A stretch of DNA of 52,503 nucleotides from Flavobacteriaceae bacterium (lineage in GTDB: Bacteria > Bacteroidota > Bacteroidia > Flavobacteriales > Flavobacteriaceae), in contig PAAD01000023.1 in NCBI GenBank assembly GCA_002698745.1, positions 1 to 52,503 of the forward strand. Direction: 5' to 3'. Positions 31,691-40,305 of the stretch are shown here, piece by piece (position 1 is the stretch's first letter; every line of letters begins with the position of its first letter). Under the pieces are notes generated by a model. It saw only the letters and a list, made by a program, of their open reading frames with translations. It ran no database searches and was not told where the DNA came from. The position numbers were made by a program, and so were the translations under genes.

Positions 31691-34269
31691 CAGAAGAATT
31701 AGAACAAAATCCCAGCGATAAGCTTATTCGTGTAACGGGTATGTACAAGGACTGGTTCCTCGACTATGCGTCTTATGTGATTTTAGAACGTGCCGTTCCT
31801 GCAATTGAAGATGGTTTTAAACCTGTTCAGCGTCGTATTTTACATTCTATGAAAGACCTAGACGATGGTCGTTACAATAAAGTGGCTAATATCGTTGGAC
31901 ATACCATGCAATACCACCCACATGGGGATGCTTCCATTGCAGATGCTATGGTGCAAATTGGTCAAAAAGACTTGCTCATTGATATGCAAGGGAATTGGGG
32001 AAACATTCTAACAGGAGATTCTGCAGCTGCTTCGCGTTATATTGAAGCTAGATTGTCAAAGTTTGCTTTGGAAGTGGTCTACAGCGCCAAAGTTACCCAG
32101 TGGCAACTTTCCTATGACGGTCGTAAAAAGGAGCCCATCTCACTGCCAGTGAAATTCCCCATGCTTTTGGCACAAGGAGGCGAAGGAATTGCCGTTGGAT
32201 TGTCTACCAAAATACTGCCCCACAACTTTAACGAGCTCATTGATGCTTCTGTAAAACACCTACAAGGCAAGAGACTCACTCTAGTGCCTGATTTTCCTAC
32301 GGGGGGCATTATGGATGCCGATAACTATAACGACGGGCTAAGAGGCGGGAAAATACGCGTACGTGCACGAATAGTACAAGTTGATAAGCAAACGCTTATT
32401 ATTAACGAGATACCGTTTTCTACAACCACTTCATCTCTAATTGATTCCATTCTAAAAGCAAATGAAAAAGGGAAAATTAAAATCAAAAAGATTGAAGACA
32501 ATACGGCTGCCGATGTTGAAATAAAAATACAATTACCTCCAAACGTATCTCCAGATAAAACCATAGATGCCTTGTTTGCATTTACGGCTTGTGAAACTTC
32601 AATATCTCCATTGGGCTGCGTGATTGAAAACAACAAGCCTAATTTTATTGGAGTTTCCGAGATGCTACGCCGGTCAACAGATCATACATTAGACCTTCTA
32701 AGATCAGAACTCGAAGTAAAACAAGACGAGCTTGAAGCCCAATGGCATTTTGCTTCTTTAGAAACTATTTTTATCGAAAAACGTATCTATCGTGATATTG
32801 AAGAAGTAGAAACATGGGAAGGAGTTCTTACTGCCATTCACAGCGGACTAGCCCCCCATGTGTTAAATCTAAAACGTGCCGTTACAGATGACGACGTAGT
32901 GCGGCTTACCGAAATACGTATTAAGCGTATATCTAAATTTGACTTAGATAATGCACAGCAAAAAATTGAAGCCCTAGAAGCAGAACTTGATGAAGTACGC
33001 TATCATTTGGCGCATATTGTTGAATTTGCCATAGACTACTTTAAAAAACTTAAAAAAACTTACGGCGCCGGAAAAGAAAGAAAGACAGAACTAAGTGTAT
33101 TTGCTGATGTGGATGCACGCAAGGTGGTGATGCGTAACACCAAACTCTATGTCAGTAGGGAAGAAGGTTTTGTGGGTACTTCGTTACGACGTGAAGAATA
33201 TGTAACAGACTGTGCCGATATTGATGATGTTATTGTCTTTACCGCTGACGGAAAAATGATGGTTACTAAGGTGGAAAGCAAGACCTTTGTTGGAAAAAAT
33301 ATCATTCATTTGGCTGTTTTTAAAAAGAAGGACAAACGCACAATATACAACATGATTTACCTTGACGGAAAGGGGGGTACATCCTACATAAAGCGTTTTG
33401 CGGTTACCGGAGTAACTAGAGACAAACATTACGATCTTACCAACGGCAGCCCACAGTCTAAAGTCCATTACTTCTCTGCAAATCCCAATGGAGAGGCAGA
33501 AATTGTAACTATTCACTTACGCCACAGCGGCTCAATAAAAAAACTAAAATGGGATTTAGACTTTGCAGACCTGGTTGTAAAGGGCAGAGGCGTTCGCGGT
33601 AATACCGTTACTAAATATGCCATTAAACGAGTTGACCTCAAAGAGGAAGGGGTATCAACGCTAAAGCCACGCGATGTTTGGTTTGACGAAACCGTGCAAC
33701 GACTTAATGCGGATGAACGCGGACATTTGCTCGGTGCATTTAGAGGCGAAGACCGCCTACTCATAGTAACAAAATCAGGAAAAATAAAAACGCAAATTCC
33801 AGATTTAGGTATGCATTTTCCACCCGATTTGTTGTTCATAGAAAAATGGGAGCCAAAAAAACCGCTATCTGCCGTTTACTACGATGGTAGTAAAGAAAAA
33901 TACTTTGGAAAGCGTTTTTTGATTGAACTAGCCGACAAAGAGGAAGTATTTATTAAAGAAGGAAGTAAGAACGAATTGATTTGGTTCTCAGCAGATTGGC
34001 GCCCTGTATGTACACTTCAATTTACCAAACCAAGAGGTGGGGAGGCCAAACCAGCACAACAAGTATCCTTTGAAGACTTTATAGTTCCAAAAGGAATCAA
34101 AGCTATGGGTAATCAGTTGACTACGGAAAAATTAAAAAGCATCGAGGCCAATGTGCCATTGCCCTATTTGCCTGAACCCGAAATAGAAACCGCAGACATT
34201 GAAACGGTAGTTGAGGAAGTGTTGCCACTCACAGATGAAAAAGAAGGTCAAATCACTTTAGAACTGTAA
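31687..34269 (+). CDS. parC: DNA topoisomerase IV subunit A
   Basis: 860 residues. The winged-helix breakage-reunion domain has [12 protein letters not shown] and the catalytic Tyr about residue 118 in [16 protein letters not shown] coiled-coil gate and a diverged C-terminal beta-pinwheel follow, lacking the gyrase box, so this is topoisomerase IV-like rather than GyrA. In the quinolone-interacting helix the usual Ser/Glu pair reads Ala (82) and Asp (86). It is coupled to parE by an ATGA overlap. Its 3' end is 2 nt from the convergent terC gene. ParC is the firm call; the exact in vivo division of labour with gyrase is not visible here. Confidence 0.93.
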   Translation: MTEELEQNPSDKLIRVTGMYKDWFLDYASYVILERAVPAIEDGFKPVQRRILHSMKDLDDGRYNKVANIVGHTMQYHPHGDASIADAMVQIGQKDLLIDMQGNWGNILTGDSAAASRYIEARLSKFALEVVYSAKVTQWQLSYDGRKKEPISLPVKFPMLLAQGGEGIAVGLSTKILPHNFNELIDASVKHLQGKRLTLVPDFPTGGIMDADNYNDGLRGGKIRVRARIVQVDKQTLIINEIPFSTTTSSLIDSILKANEKGKIKIKKIEDNTAADVEIKIQLPPNVSPDKTIDALFAFTACETSISPLGCVIENNKPNFIGVSEMLRRSTDHTLDLLRSELEVKQDELEAQWHFASLETIFIEKRIYRDIEEVETWEGVLTAIHSGLAPHVLNLKRAVTDDDVVRLTEIRIKRISKFDLDNAQQKIEALEAELDEVRYHLAHIVEFAIDYFKKLKKTYGAGKERKTELSVFADVDARKVVMRNTKLYVSREEGFVGTSLRREEYVTDCADIDDVIVFTADGKMMVTKVESKTFVGKNIIHLAVFKKKDKRTIYNMIYLDGKGGTSYIKRFAVTGVTRDKHYDLTNGSPQSKVHYFSANPNGEAEIVTIHLRHSGSIKKLKWDLDFADLVVKGRGVRGNTVTKYAIKRVDLKEEGVSTLKPRDVWFDETVQRLNADERGHLLGAFRGEDRLLIVTKSGKIKTQIPDLGMHFPPDLLFIEKWEPKKPLSAVYYDGSKEKYFGKRFLIELADKEEVFIKEGSKNELIWFSADWRPVCTLQFTKPRGGEAKPAQQVSFEDFIVPKGIKAMGNQLTTEKLKSIEANVPLPYLPEPEIETADIETVVEEVLPLTDEKEGQITLEL

Positions 34270-34271
34270 TA

Positions 34272-35045
34272 CTAGTTTTTCATTTTACGAAACCGCATAT
34301 TCAAAAATTCCACTAATAACGAAAAAGTAATGGCAAAGTAGAGATACCCTTTGGGGATATTTCCAATATGTTGCCCCATAACTTGCATATTGGCTAAATG
34401 TGCACCTTCTGCAATGAGCATAAAGCCAATCAAAATAAGAAATGAAAGGGCTAAAATCTGCAAAGAGGGATGTCTGTGTACAAATCGCGTTACGGGATGT
34501 GCAAATATCATCATAGCCAATATGGAAACAACAACTGCAATAATCATAATCCAAAGCGCACCGTCAATGCCGCTTGTCATACCAACAGCAGTTAATATGG
34601 AATCTAAAGAGAAAACAGCGTCAATAAGTATGATTTGAAGCAGTATATGCCCCATGGTGTTGGCTGCTTTATTGGCTACTGCTTTGTCTTTTTCTCCTGC
34701 ATGATCAATTTTTTCATGTATTTCCTTTGTGCTTTTGTAGAGTAAGAACAAACCGCCGGCAAATAACACCAGTGCTTGCCCGTTGATTTCTGCACTTATT
34801 TGAGAGGTATCTATAGAGAATAGACTACTTTTCATGGCTATGATCCAGGTTATGGTAAACAGTAAGATTATGCGGAGTACCAGCGCAAGAATAAGCCCAA
34901 TGTTGGTAGCTCGTGCTCGTTTTTCTTCGGGTAACTCGCCAACAACTATAGAAATGAATACAATATTATCAATTCCTAAGATGATTTCAAGGAATGTTAG
35001 TGTTAGAAGTGCTGAAATTGACTCTGGGGTGAAAAGAAAGTCCAT
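34272..35045 (-). CDS. TerC-family integral membrane protein
   Basis: 257 residues with about seven membrane segments. The family signature LEIILGIDNIVFISIVVGEL lies near residue 20, with its acidic residues inside membrane helices, and the second half has IDAVFSLDSILTAVGMTSGI. TerC/Alx-type proteins are linked to metal (manganese) export and tellurite resistance; which metal this one handles is not known. The start overlaps the preceding lipoprotein stop by 1 nt (TGATG). It is the last gene of the xre-lipoprotein-terC operon and converges with parC. Confidence 0.92.
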   Translation of the reverse strand: MDFLFTPESISALLTLTFLEIILGIDNIVFISIVVGELPEEKRARATNIGLILALVLRIILLFTITWIIAMKSSLFSIDTSQISAEINGQALVLFAGGLFLLYKSTKEIHEKIDHAGEKDKAVANKAANTMGHILLQIILIDAVFSLDSILTAVGMTSGIDGALWIMIIAVVVSILAMMIFAHPVTRFVHRHPSLQILALSFLILIGFMLIAEGAHLANMQVMGQHIGNIPKGYLYFAITFSLLVEFLNMRFRKMKN

Positions 35046-35422
35046 CAGTTGCTTATTTTGGTTACAGTACCACGTTGTTTGTTTTTGGTGTCTCCAACCA
35101 GATTATATTCAAATGTATAGCTATTTGTGGTAGTGGTCAAAATCTTCATGTGTACAGATTTGGAGTCTTGATAGGACAGAGGGCTTAGTTTTTTCACAAT
35201 ACATTCGCAGTCATTTAGCCAACGCACACTTGAGCTGTCAACACGATTGAGGTAATTATCTACTTCAATGCTGTCAGTTCTGAAAAAGGTTGTGGTAAGC
35301 GTATCGCCAAGTACTATTGAAGTAAAACTGAACTTTCCAGTCTTAAATTCAGCGCAATTACGCTGAGGACTGAAACAAGAAACACAGAAAAGCAATAGGG
35401 TGGTTGTATAAACATTCCTCAT
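35045..35422 (-). CDS. small conserved lipoprotein of unknown function
   Basis: 125 residues. The hydrophobic leader TTTLLLFCVSCFSPQ ends with a lipobox (V-S-C, Cys at residue 16). The body has a conserved-looking RNCAEFKTGKFSF, SSSVRWLNDCECIVKK and TTTNSYTFEYNLVGD; Cys residues around 23, 72 and 74 may form disulfides. From memory, homologues in Flavobacteriia sit next to topoisomerase IV genes and are mislabelled DNA topoisomerase IV; nothing in the sequence supports that. It lies 12 nt after the XRE regulator stop and overlaps terC by 1 nt. Function unknown. Confidence 0.75.
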   Translation of the reverse strand: MRNVYTTTLLLFCVSCFSPQRNCAEFKTGKFSFTSIVLGDTLTTTFFRTDSIEVDNYLNRVDSSSVRWLNDCECIVKKLSPLSYQDSKSVHMKILTTTTNSYTFEYNLVGDTKNKQRGTVTKISN

Positions 35423-35434
35423 GATTCAAAAATA

Positions 35435-35839
35435 TCAATTTTTATTTAGGTAGGTAATGGAAGTACCATCTTTGTAACACACAATTATGTGCTCAACAAC
35501 TTTATTGCTGGTTTCTCTATGGATTGTATTCGCTTGAGGAGTACTTTTTGTCTCAGAGTTTGTATCTGTTATTTCGGTTTCTCGAGGGGTTGCAGCTTTT
35601 TTATCTTGGATTATCCCGAAAGTTGGAGGGCTTTTGGAATCAATCCCCTTAAGTAGCCACTCTGAGGAAACGCTTGGGTAGGCGTGTAGTATTTTAAGAA
35701 TAAAGTCTAAGCTAGGCTTATTGCGCTCAGAAAGGATGTGCGAAATGGAAGATCGCTGAACACCAATAATGTCGGAAAAGGCGGCTGCACTTAGCTCGCT
35801 ATCGTGCATCAGTTGTTTAATTCGATTAACAATACTCAT
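35435..35839 (-). CDS. XRE-family helix-turn-helix transcriptional regulator
   Basis: 134 residues. The N-terminal ~60 residues form a Cro/CI-type HTH: SAAAFSDIIGVQRSSISHIL with the recognition helix V-Q-R-S-S-I-S-H-I-L, then ERNKPSLDFILKIL. A Thr/Ser/Glu-rich linker leads to a short strand-like C-terminus (KVVEHIIVCYKDGTSITYL), perhaps for dimerisation. It heads the operon with a lipoprotein and terC. A perfect palindrome TTACAATTGTAA lies 2 nt before its ATG, and related TTTACA boxes fill the divergent region to the M14 peptidase gene, so autoregulation is likely but inferred. Confidence 0.85.
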   Translation of the reverse strand: MSIVNRIKQLMHDSELSAAAFSDIIGVQRSSISHILSERNKPSLDFILKILHAYPSVSSEWLLKGIDSKSPPTFGIIQDKKAATPRETEITDTNSETKSTPQANTIHRETSNKVVEHIIVCYKDGTSITYLNKN

Positions 35840-35841
35840 GG

Positions 35842-35853
35842 TTACAATTGTAA
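35842..35853. promoter_or_regulatory. palindromic operator candidate TTACAATTGTAA next to the xre start
   Basis: Perfect 12-bp palindrome, 2 nt upstream of the regulator's ATG and downstream of its -7 box at 35882-35889. Its half-site recurs in the rest of this intergenic region. It is the expected place for an XRE autorepressor. Confidence 0.55.
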
Positions 35854-35881
35854 AATTTATATACTATTTTAATTATTTTAG

Positions 35882-35889
35882 CAAATATA
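35882..35889 (-). promoter_or_regulatory. -7 box TATATTTG for the xre operon
   Basis: Perfect TAnnTTTGC on the minus strand, 42 nt before the xre ATG. The predicted 5' leader would contain the palindrome at 35842-35853. Confidence 0.5.
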
Positions 35890-35950
35890 CAAAATAATAA
35901 AGACGTTAAAAACGAAATAATTACTTTATATTTTTTATGCAATATGCTTG

Positions 35951-36080
35951 TTTACAATAGTTTATACTAAATTTACATTTACAAAATTACTTTTGTAACA
36001 ATTTCAAGCATATCTATACGCTGAATGTTTACAATTATAAATTAATGTTGTTTACAATTGGAAACTAATTAGCGTTTACA
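35951..36080. repeat. array of TTTACA boxes between xre and the M14 peptidase gene
   Basis: TTTACA occurs at 35951, 35972, 35978, 36028, 36051 and 36075, four of them preceded by G or T plus A/T-rich sequence. An inverted pair TTACAAAA / TTTTGTAA sits at 35979-35986 and 35991-35998. The last three copies are 23 and 24 nt apart, and the final one overlaps the -7 box of the M14 gene. These are probably operator half-sites for the divergent XRE regulator. Confidence 0.5.
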
Positions 36081-36084
36081 TTTG
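36077..36084 (+). promoter_or_regulatory. -7 box TACATTTG for the M14 peptidase gene
   Basis: Perfect TAnnTTTG, 5 nt before the ATG at 36090, overlapping a TTTACA box, so a bound regulator would block it. It is another candidate leaderless start. Confidence 0.5.
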
Positions 36085-36089
36085 CTAAT

Positions 36090-37181
36090 ATGAATTCATT
36101 TCTACAGCAACAGTCAATACTTAAAAGTCAAATTTTAGAGGGACGTTATGTTACCTATTCAAAAATTGAAACTTTCCTTAGTGACTTTGATCTTATGCAA
36201 GTTGGTACGAGCGTAAAAGGACTGCCTATAAATGCCCTAACAATAGGTAATGGCCCCATCAGGATACTGATGTGGTCACAAATGCATGGTAATGAAGCAA
36301 CAAGTACCAAAGGGATTATGGATGTGATGTATTTCTTAAAAGCCAATGCTGCGTTTTTGGCGCCTTTCACCATCCAGTTGCTTCCCATGCTAAATCCTGA
36401 TGGCGCAGCAGCGTACACTCGGGTTAATGCCAATGGGGTTGATTTAAACAGAGATGCCAAGCAACAGTCACAGTCAGAAACACATGCGCTTTTTGAAGTA
36501 TATGATGCATTTCAACCTGATTATTGCTTTAATCTTCACGATCAACGAACAATATTTGGCGTTAATGGCTCGCCTTGTATCTTATCCTACTTATCCCCGG
36601 CTGCTGATGCGAATAAATTGATAACCGAATCCCGTAAACAAGCTATGGGGATCATTGGTCATATGAACGAGAGGCTTCAACAACACTTGTCCAATCAGGT
36701 TGGTCGTTATGACGACACGTATAACCCAAACTGTGTTGGCGATTGTTTTCAATCAAAAGGGACGCCGACAATATTGTTTGAATGTGGACAATCTGGTGAA
36801 GATTACGACAGGGAAGTAACACGAAAGTGGTTTTCTTTTTCAGTTGTAGAGGCTTTGCAATGTATAGCGAACAACTCATTCAAACCCTCGGTCTACCACA
36901 GCATTCCTGAAGTAGAAAAGTCTTATTCAGATATTCTAATTCACAATGTTCCATACCAAGGTGCCCAAATTAGCATGGCTTTAAACTATAAAGAAAAATT
37001 AATTTCAAATAGGATAGTTTTTGAACCAACTTTGTATAGCAAGGGTGATTTATCTAGGCTTAATGCTCACAAAATCATTGACTTAAATAATTTAGATGGA
37101 TTAAGTCTTGATGATTTGGATGACATAGCATTTATAAAAAAACTCTCAAATATGTTAGATTTAACACATTATTCACATTAA
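36090..37181 (+). CDS. M14-family zinc carboxypeptidase-like protein
   Basis: 363 residues, no signal peptide. The zinc site is intact: WSQMHGNEATS (His and Glu) and FNLHDQRTIFG (His). GVDLNRDAK supplies the Asn-Arg substrate carboxylate site, and ILFECGQSGEDY the general-base Glu. Cytoplasmic M14 enzymes of this kind may trim peptides or cell-wall-derived peptides; the substrate is unknown. The C-terminal ~90 residues form a separate small domain. It stands divergent from the xre operon across the TTTACA-box region and so is probably controlled by that regulator. Confidence 0.87.
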   Translation: MNSFLQQQSILKSQILEGRYVTYSKIETFLSDFDLMQVGTSVKGLPINALTIGNGPIRILMWSQMHGNEATSTKGIMDVMYFLKANAAFLAPFTIQLLPMLNPDGAAAYTRVNANGVDLNRDAKQQSQSETHALFEVYDAFQPDYCFNLHDQRTIFGVNGSPCILSYLSPAADANKLITESRKQAMGIIGHMNERLQQHLSNQVGRYDDTYNPNCVGDCFQSKGTPTILFECGQSGEDYDREVTRKWFSFSVVEALQCIANNSFKPSVYHSIPEVEKSYSDILIHNVPYQGAQISMALNYKEKLISNRIVFEPTLYSKGDLSRLNAHKIIDLNNLDGLSLDDLDDIAFIKKLSNMLDLTHYSH

Positions 37182-37242
37182 TTTATCCAAATAGCGACTT
37201 AATTTTCAATGTTTTTTTATTTTCTTTGCACAAAAAATAATT

Positions 37243-37722
37243 ATGTTGAAATTTAAATTAGATGAAATTGATCATCAAATACTTGATATTTTAATTGATA
37301 ATATGCGTACTCCTTTTACAGACATTGCCAAAAGACTATTAATTTCTGCAGGTACTGTTCACGTCCGTGTTCGAAAAATGGAAGAAGCTGGAATAATCAA
37401 AGGGTCATCTTTGACATTAGACTACAATAAAATGGGCTACTCTTTTATAGCTTACATTGGAATTTATTTAGAAAAAACACACCAAACAAAATATGTTTTG
37501 GAACGTTTGCATGAAATTCCTTTTGTAACTGTTGCACACATAACCACAGGTAAGTTTAACATTTATTGCAAAGTTCGAGCAAAAACTACTGAACACGCAA
37601 AAGAAATTATATTTAAAATTGATGATATAGACGGTATTTTACGTACTGAAACTATGATTTCTTTGGAAGAGAGTATCAATGATAAAAAAAGATTAATGCA
37701 CACGATTTTTAATGAACTTTAA
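37243..37722 (+). CDS. Lrp/AsnC-family transcriptional regulator
   Basis: 159 residues. An N-terminal winged helix (LDEIDHQILDILIDNMRTPF, AKRLLISAGTVHVRVRKMEE) is followed by the RAM ligand-binding domain (GYSFIAYIGIYLEKT, VAHITTGKFNIYCKVRAKTT). These regulators bind amino acids and control metabolism genes. The gene is 9 nt upstream of the PEP carboxylase gene and may be co-transcribed with it; a near-consensus -7 box (TTTCTTTGCA) lies 14 nt before its ATG. The effector is unknown. Confidence 0.93.
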   Translation: MLKFKLDEIDHQILDILIDNMRTPFTDIAKRLLISAGTVHVRVRKMEEAGIIKGSSLTLDYNKMGYSFIAYIGIYLEKTHQTKYVLERLHEIPFVTVAHITTGKFNIYCKVRAKTTEHAKEIIFKIDDIDGILRTETMISLEESINDKKRLMHTIFNEL

Positions 37723-37731
37723 AACTTACTT

Positions 37732-40305
37732 GTGAATCCACGCACAAAACTCGAAAGATACGAGCAAAATGTTCTTTCTAAATTTAAGTTATACGACAGT
37801 ATATTTTCGACTTTGCCTTATTCTAAAATAACGAATACCGCAACACTTTTACCACTGTTTGCAGACTCATGCGATGAAGGTTATAAATTGGGTTTAGATC
37901 CAAAGTCTATCGTTGAAGGTTTTTTTAAACGTTATTTTCCTGATTACCCAAAAAATACACAGATAGATTTACTTTTTCGTTTTATTCAATTTATTGAAAG
38001 ACGTGTGGTACTTTTTGATGCTGTTGAGGATGCAGCTTTTGCACGAGTAAACAACATGAGTGGAGTAGGTACACTACGTAACCTAAAGGAGGAAGCTCAA
38101 TCCAAACAGAAATCCAATGAGCTTAAGTCGCTCATACAAGACATAAATGTACGTCCAGTGCTGACAGCACACCCAACACAGTTCTATCCTGGAGCGGTAT
38201 TGGGTATCATTACAGATTTAGGTAAATGCATACAAAAAAACGATTTACAAGAAATCAAGCTTTTATTAGCACAATTGGGTAGAACACCCTTTTTTAAAAA
38301 GCAAAAACCTACACCACTAGACGAGGCTCGTAGTTTGATTTGGTACCTTTCCAATGTTTTTTATCCTGCAATAGGCGAAATTCAAGCCTATGTACAACGC
38401 CATATTTTTAAAGACGAGCCATTGATAGGCAAAACAGTTAAACTTGGTTTTTGGCCAGGTGGTGACCGTGATGGAAATCCATTTGTAACTACTGAAATTA
38501 CAATAAAAACGGCACAATTACTCCGAAGTAGCATTATTCGAAACTATTACCGAGACATTCGAAAACTGCGCAGAAGGTTGACTTTTGCCGGCGTGGAAGA
38601 GGCGGTTTTAGAAGTTGAGAGAAAACTATATGATAGCATTTTTGCAATAGATAAGGCACCTGCTATAAGTCTTGAAGACTTAAAAGCAAACTTGAAATCT
38701 ATACTTGTTATGATCGAAGGAGAATATCATGGTTTGTTTGCTAATGAATTACGTGACTTTATAGCAAAAGTCAATGTATTTGGTTATCACTTTGCAAGCT
38801 TAGACATCAGGCAAGACTCTCGAGTTCACCATGATGCCTTTTTAGCATTACTTGAGCAAACGAATAAGAATGGTGTTACAGATTCAGGTTTTGACTATGT
38901 AAACGCTACAGAGGACGGACGTATAGATTTCCTTACTTCCCTAATTGGAGATGTCGATCCAGAAAGTTTTCAAGATGAAACCGTACGCAAAGCTTTAGGG
39001 TCTATCCGTGCCATGCGTGAAATTCAACAAAACAATGGAGAGCCTGGCTGCAACCGTTATATCATTAGTAACAATCAAACCGCACAAAACATATTTGAGG
39101 TTTTTGCCATGATTCGTTTGAGTGATTGGGAAAAACCTAGTGTCGATGTAGTTCCATTGTTTGAAACCATTCCTGATTTAGAAATAGCTGTTTCTGTTAT
39201 GGATAAAGTATACGGAAACCCTGTTTATCGTGAACATTTGACTAGAAGGGGTGATAAACAAACTATCATGCTTGGTTTTTCTGATGGAACCAAAGACGGT
39301 GGCTATTTAATGGCCAACTGGAGTATTTTTAAAGCTAAAGAAGAGTTAACAAATATTTCACGTAAATATGGAATTAATGTTGCCTTTTTTGATGGTCGAG
39401 GTGGCCCCCCCGCACGTGGCGGTGGAAATACACACCAGTTCTACGCATCAATGGGAAATAGTGTTGAAGCAGACGAAATACAACTCACTGTTCAAGGACA
39501 AACAATTAGTTCAAATTTTGGTACTTATGATACCTGTCGCTATAATTTAGAACAGCTTTTAAGCTCTGGCATTTCAAATCGCTTGTTCGCATCAGATTCA
39601 TCAGTTTTTAATGATGAAGAAAGAAAAACCATGACAAAACTTGCTGAAGTAAGTTACGAGGCCTATAAGGATTTTAAATCACACCCCAAGTTTTTATCTT
39701 ACTTGGAACACATGAGTACACTTCAATACTACTCGAAAACTAACATTGGTTCACGCCCATCTAAACGCAAGTCAAGTAAATCATTGGACTTTTCAGCACT
39801 ACGTGCCATACCTTTTGTGGGGAGTTGGAGCCAGTTGAAGCAAAATGTCCCTGGGTTTTTTGGTGTGGGTACTGCTTTAGAAAGCTTATATAAAGACGGT
39901 GAATTTGAAAAATTAAAACAGCTTTATAATAACAATGCTTTTTTTAGAACCTTGATATCGAATTCCATGATGAGTTTGCAAAAATCTTTTTTCAAATTAA
40001 CGTCTTATATGGAAAAAAATAATGAATACGGCGCCTTTTGGAAATTGATTTATGAGGAGTATCTACGTTCAAAGGATTATATCCTTAAACTAACAGAAAT
40101 GGACAGTCTCATGGAGGATCAACCAGAAGGAAAAGCATCAATTCAAATACGTGAAGAGATAGTACAGCCCTTGTTAACCATTCAACAGTATGCCTTGTTA
40201 ACTATTCAAAACAACAAACTAAGTACAAAAGAACGTGATATAATGGATAAAATGGTAACTCGGTCGTTGTTTGGAAACATCAATGCAAGTAGAAACTCTG
40301 CTTAA
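37732..40305 (+). CDS. ppc: phosphoenolpyruvate carboxylase (atypical Bacteroidota type)
   Basis: 857 residues. It replenishes oxaloacetate by carboxylating PEP. Catalytic regions are visible: VLTAHPTQFYPGAV (catalytic His), FWPGGDRDGNPFVT and GFSDGTKDGGYLMANW. The glycine-rich loop reads DGRGGPPARGGGNTHQF instead of the usual H-G-R-G-G-(S/T)-(I/V)-G-R-G-G-G-P. The C-terminus ends N-A-S-R-N-S-A, where typical enzymes end Q-N-T-G or R-N-T-G. The start is GTG. It is probably active, but kinetics and allostery may differ. It follows the Lrp regulator and overlaps the convergent aroB by 4 nt. Confidence 0.92.
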   Translation: MNPRTKLERYEQNVLSKFKLYDSIFSTLPYSKITNTATLLPLFADSCDEGYKLGLDPKSIVEGFFKRYFPDYPKNTQIDLLFRFIQFIERRVVLFDAVEDAAFARVNNMSGVGTLRNLKEEAQSKQKSNELKSLIQDINVRPVLTAHPTQFYPGAVLGIITDLGKCIQKNDLQEIKLLLAQLGRTPFFKKQKPTPLDEARSLIWYLSNVFYPAIGEIQAYVQRHIFKDEPLIGKTVKLGFWPGGDRDGNPFVTTEITIKTAQLLRSSIIRNYYRDIRKLRRRLTFAGVEEAVLEVERKLYDSIFAIDKAPAISLEDLKANLKSILVMIEGEYHGLFANELRDFIAKVNVFGYHFASLDIRQDSRVHHDAFLALLEQTNKNGVTDSGFDYVNATEDGRIDFLTSLIGDVDPESFQDETVRKALGSIRAMREIQQNNGEPGCNRYIISNNQTAQNIFEVFAMIRLSDWEKPSVDVVPLFETIPDLEIAVSVMDKVYGNPVYREHLTRRGDKQTIMLGFSDGTKDGGYLMANWSIFKAKEELTNISRKYGINVAFFDGRGGPPARGGGNTHQFYASMGNSVEADEIQLTVQGQTISSNFGTYDTCRYNLEQLLSSGISNRLFASDSSVFNDEERKTMTKLAEVSYEAYKDFKSHPKFLSYLEHMSTLQYYSKTNIGSRPSKRKSSKSLDFSALRAIPFVGSWSQLKQNVPGFFGVGTALESLYKDGEFEKLKQLYNNNAFFRTLISNSMMSLQKSFFKLTSYMEKNNEYGAFWKLIYEEYLRSKDYILKLTEMDSLMEDQPEGKASIQIREEIVQPLLTIQQYALLTIQNNKLSTKERDIMDKMVTRSLFGNINASRNSA

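Noticed and set aside
35045-35422. Small lipoprotein called DNA topoisomerase IV, as homologues often are
   Set aside because: A lipobox and 125 residues exclude a topoisomerase; the name is probably a neighbour-based annotation error.
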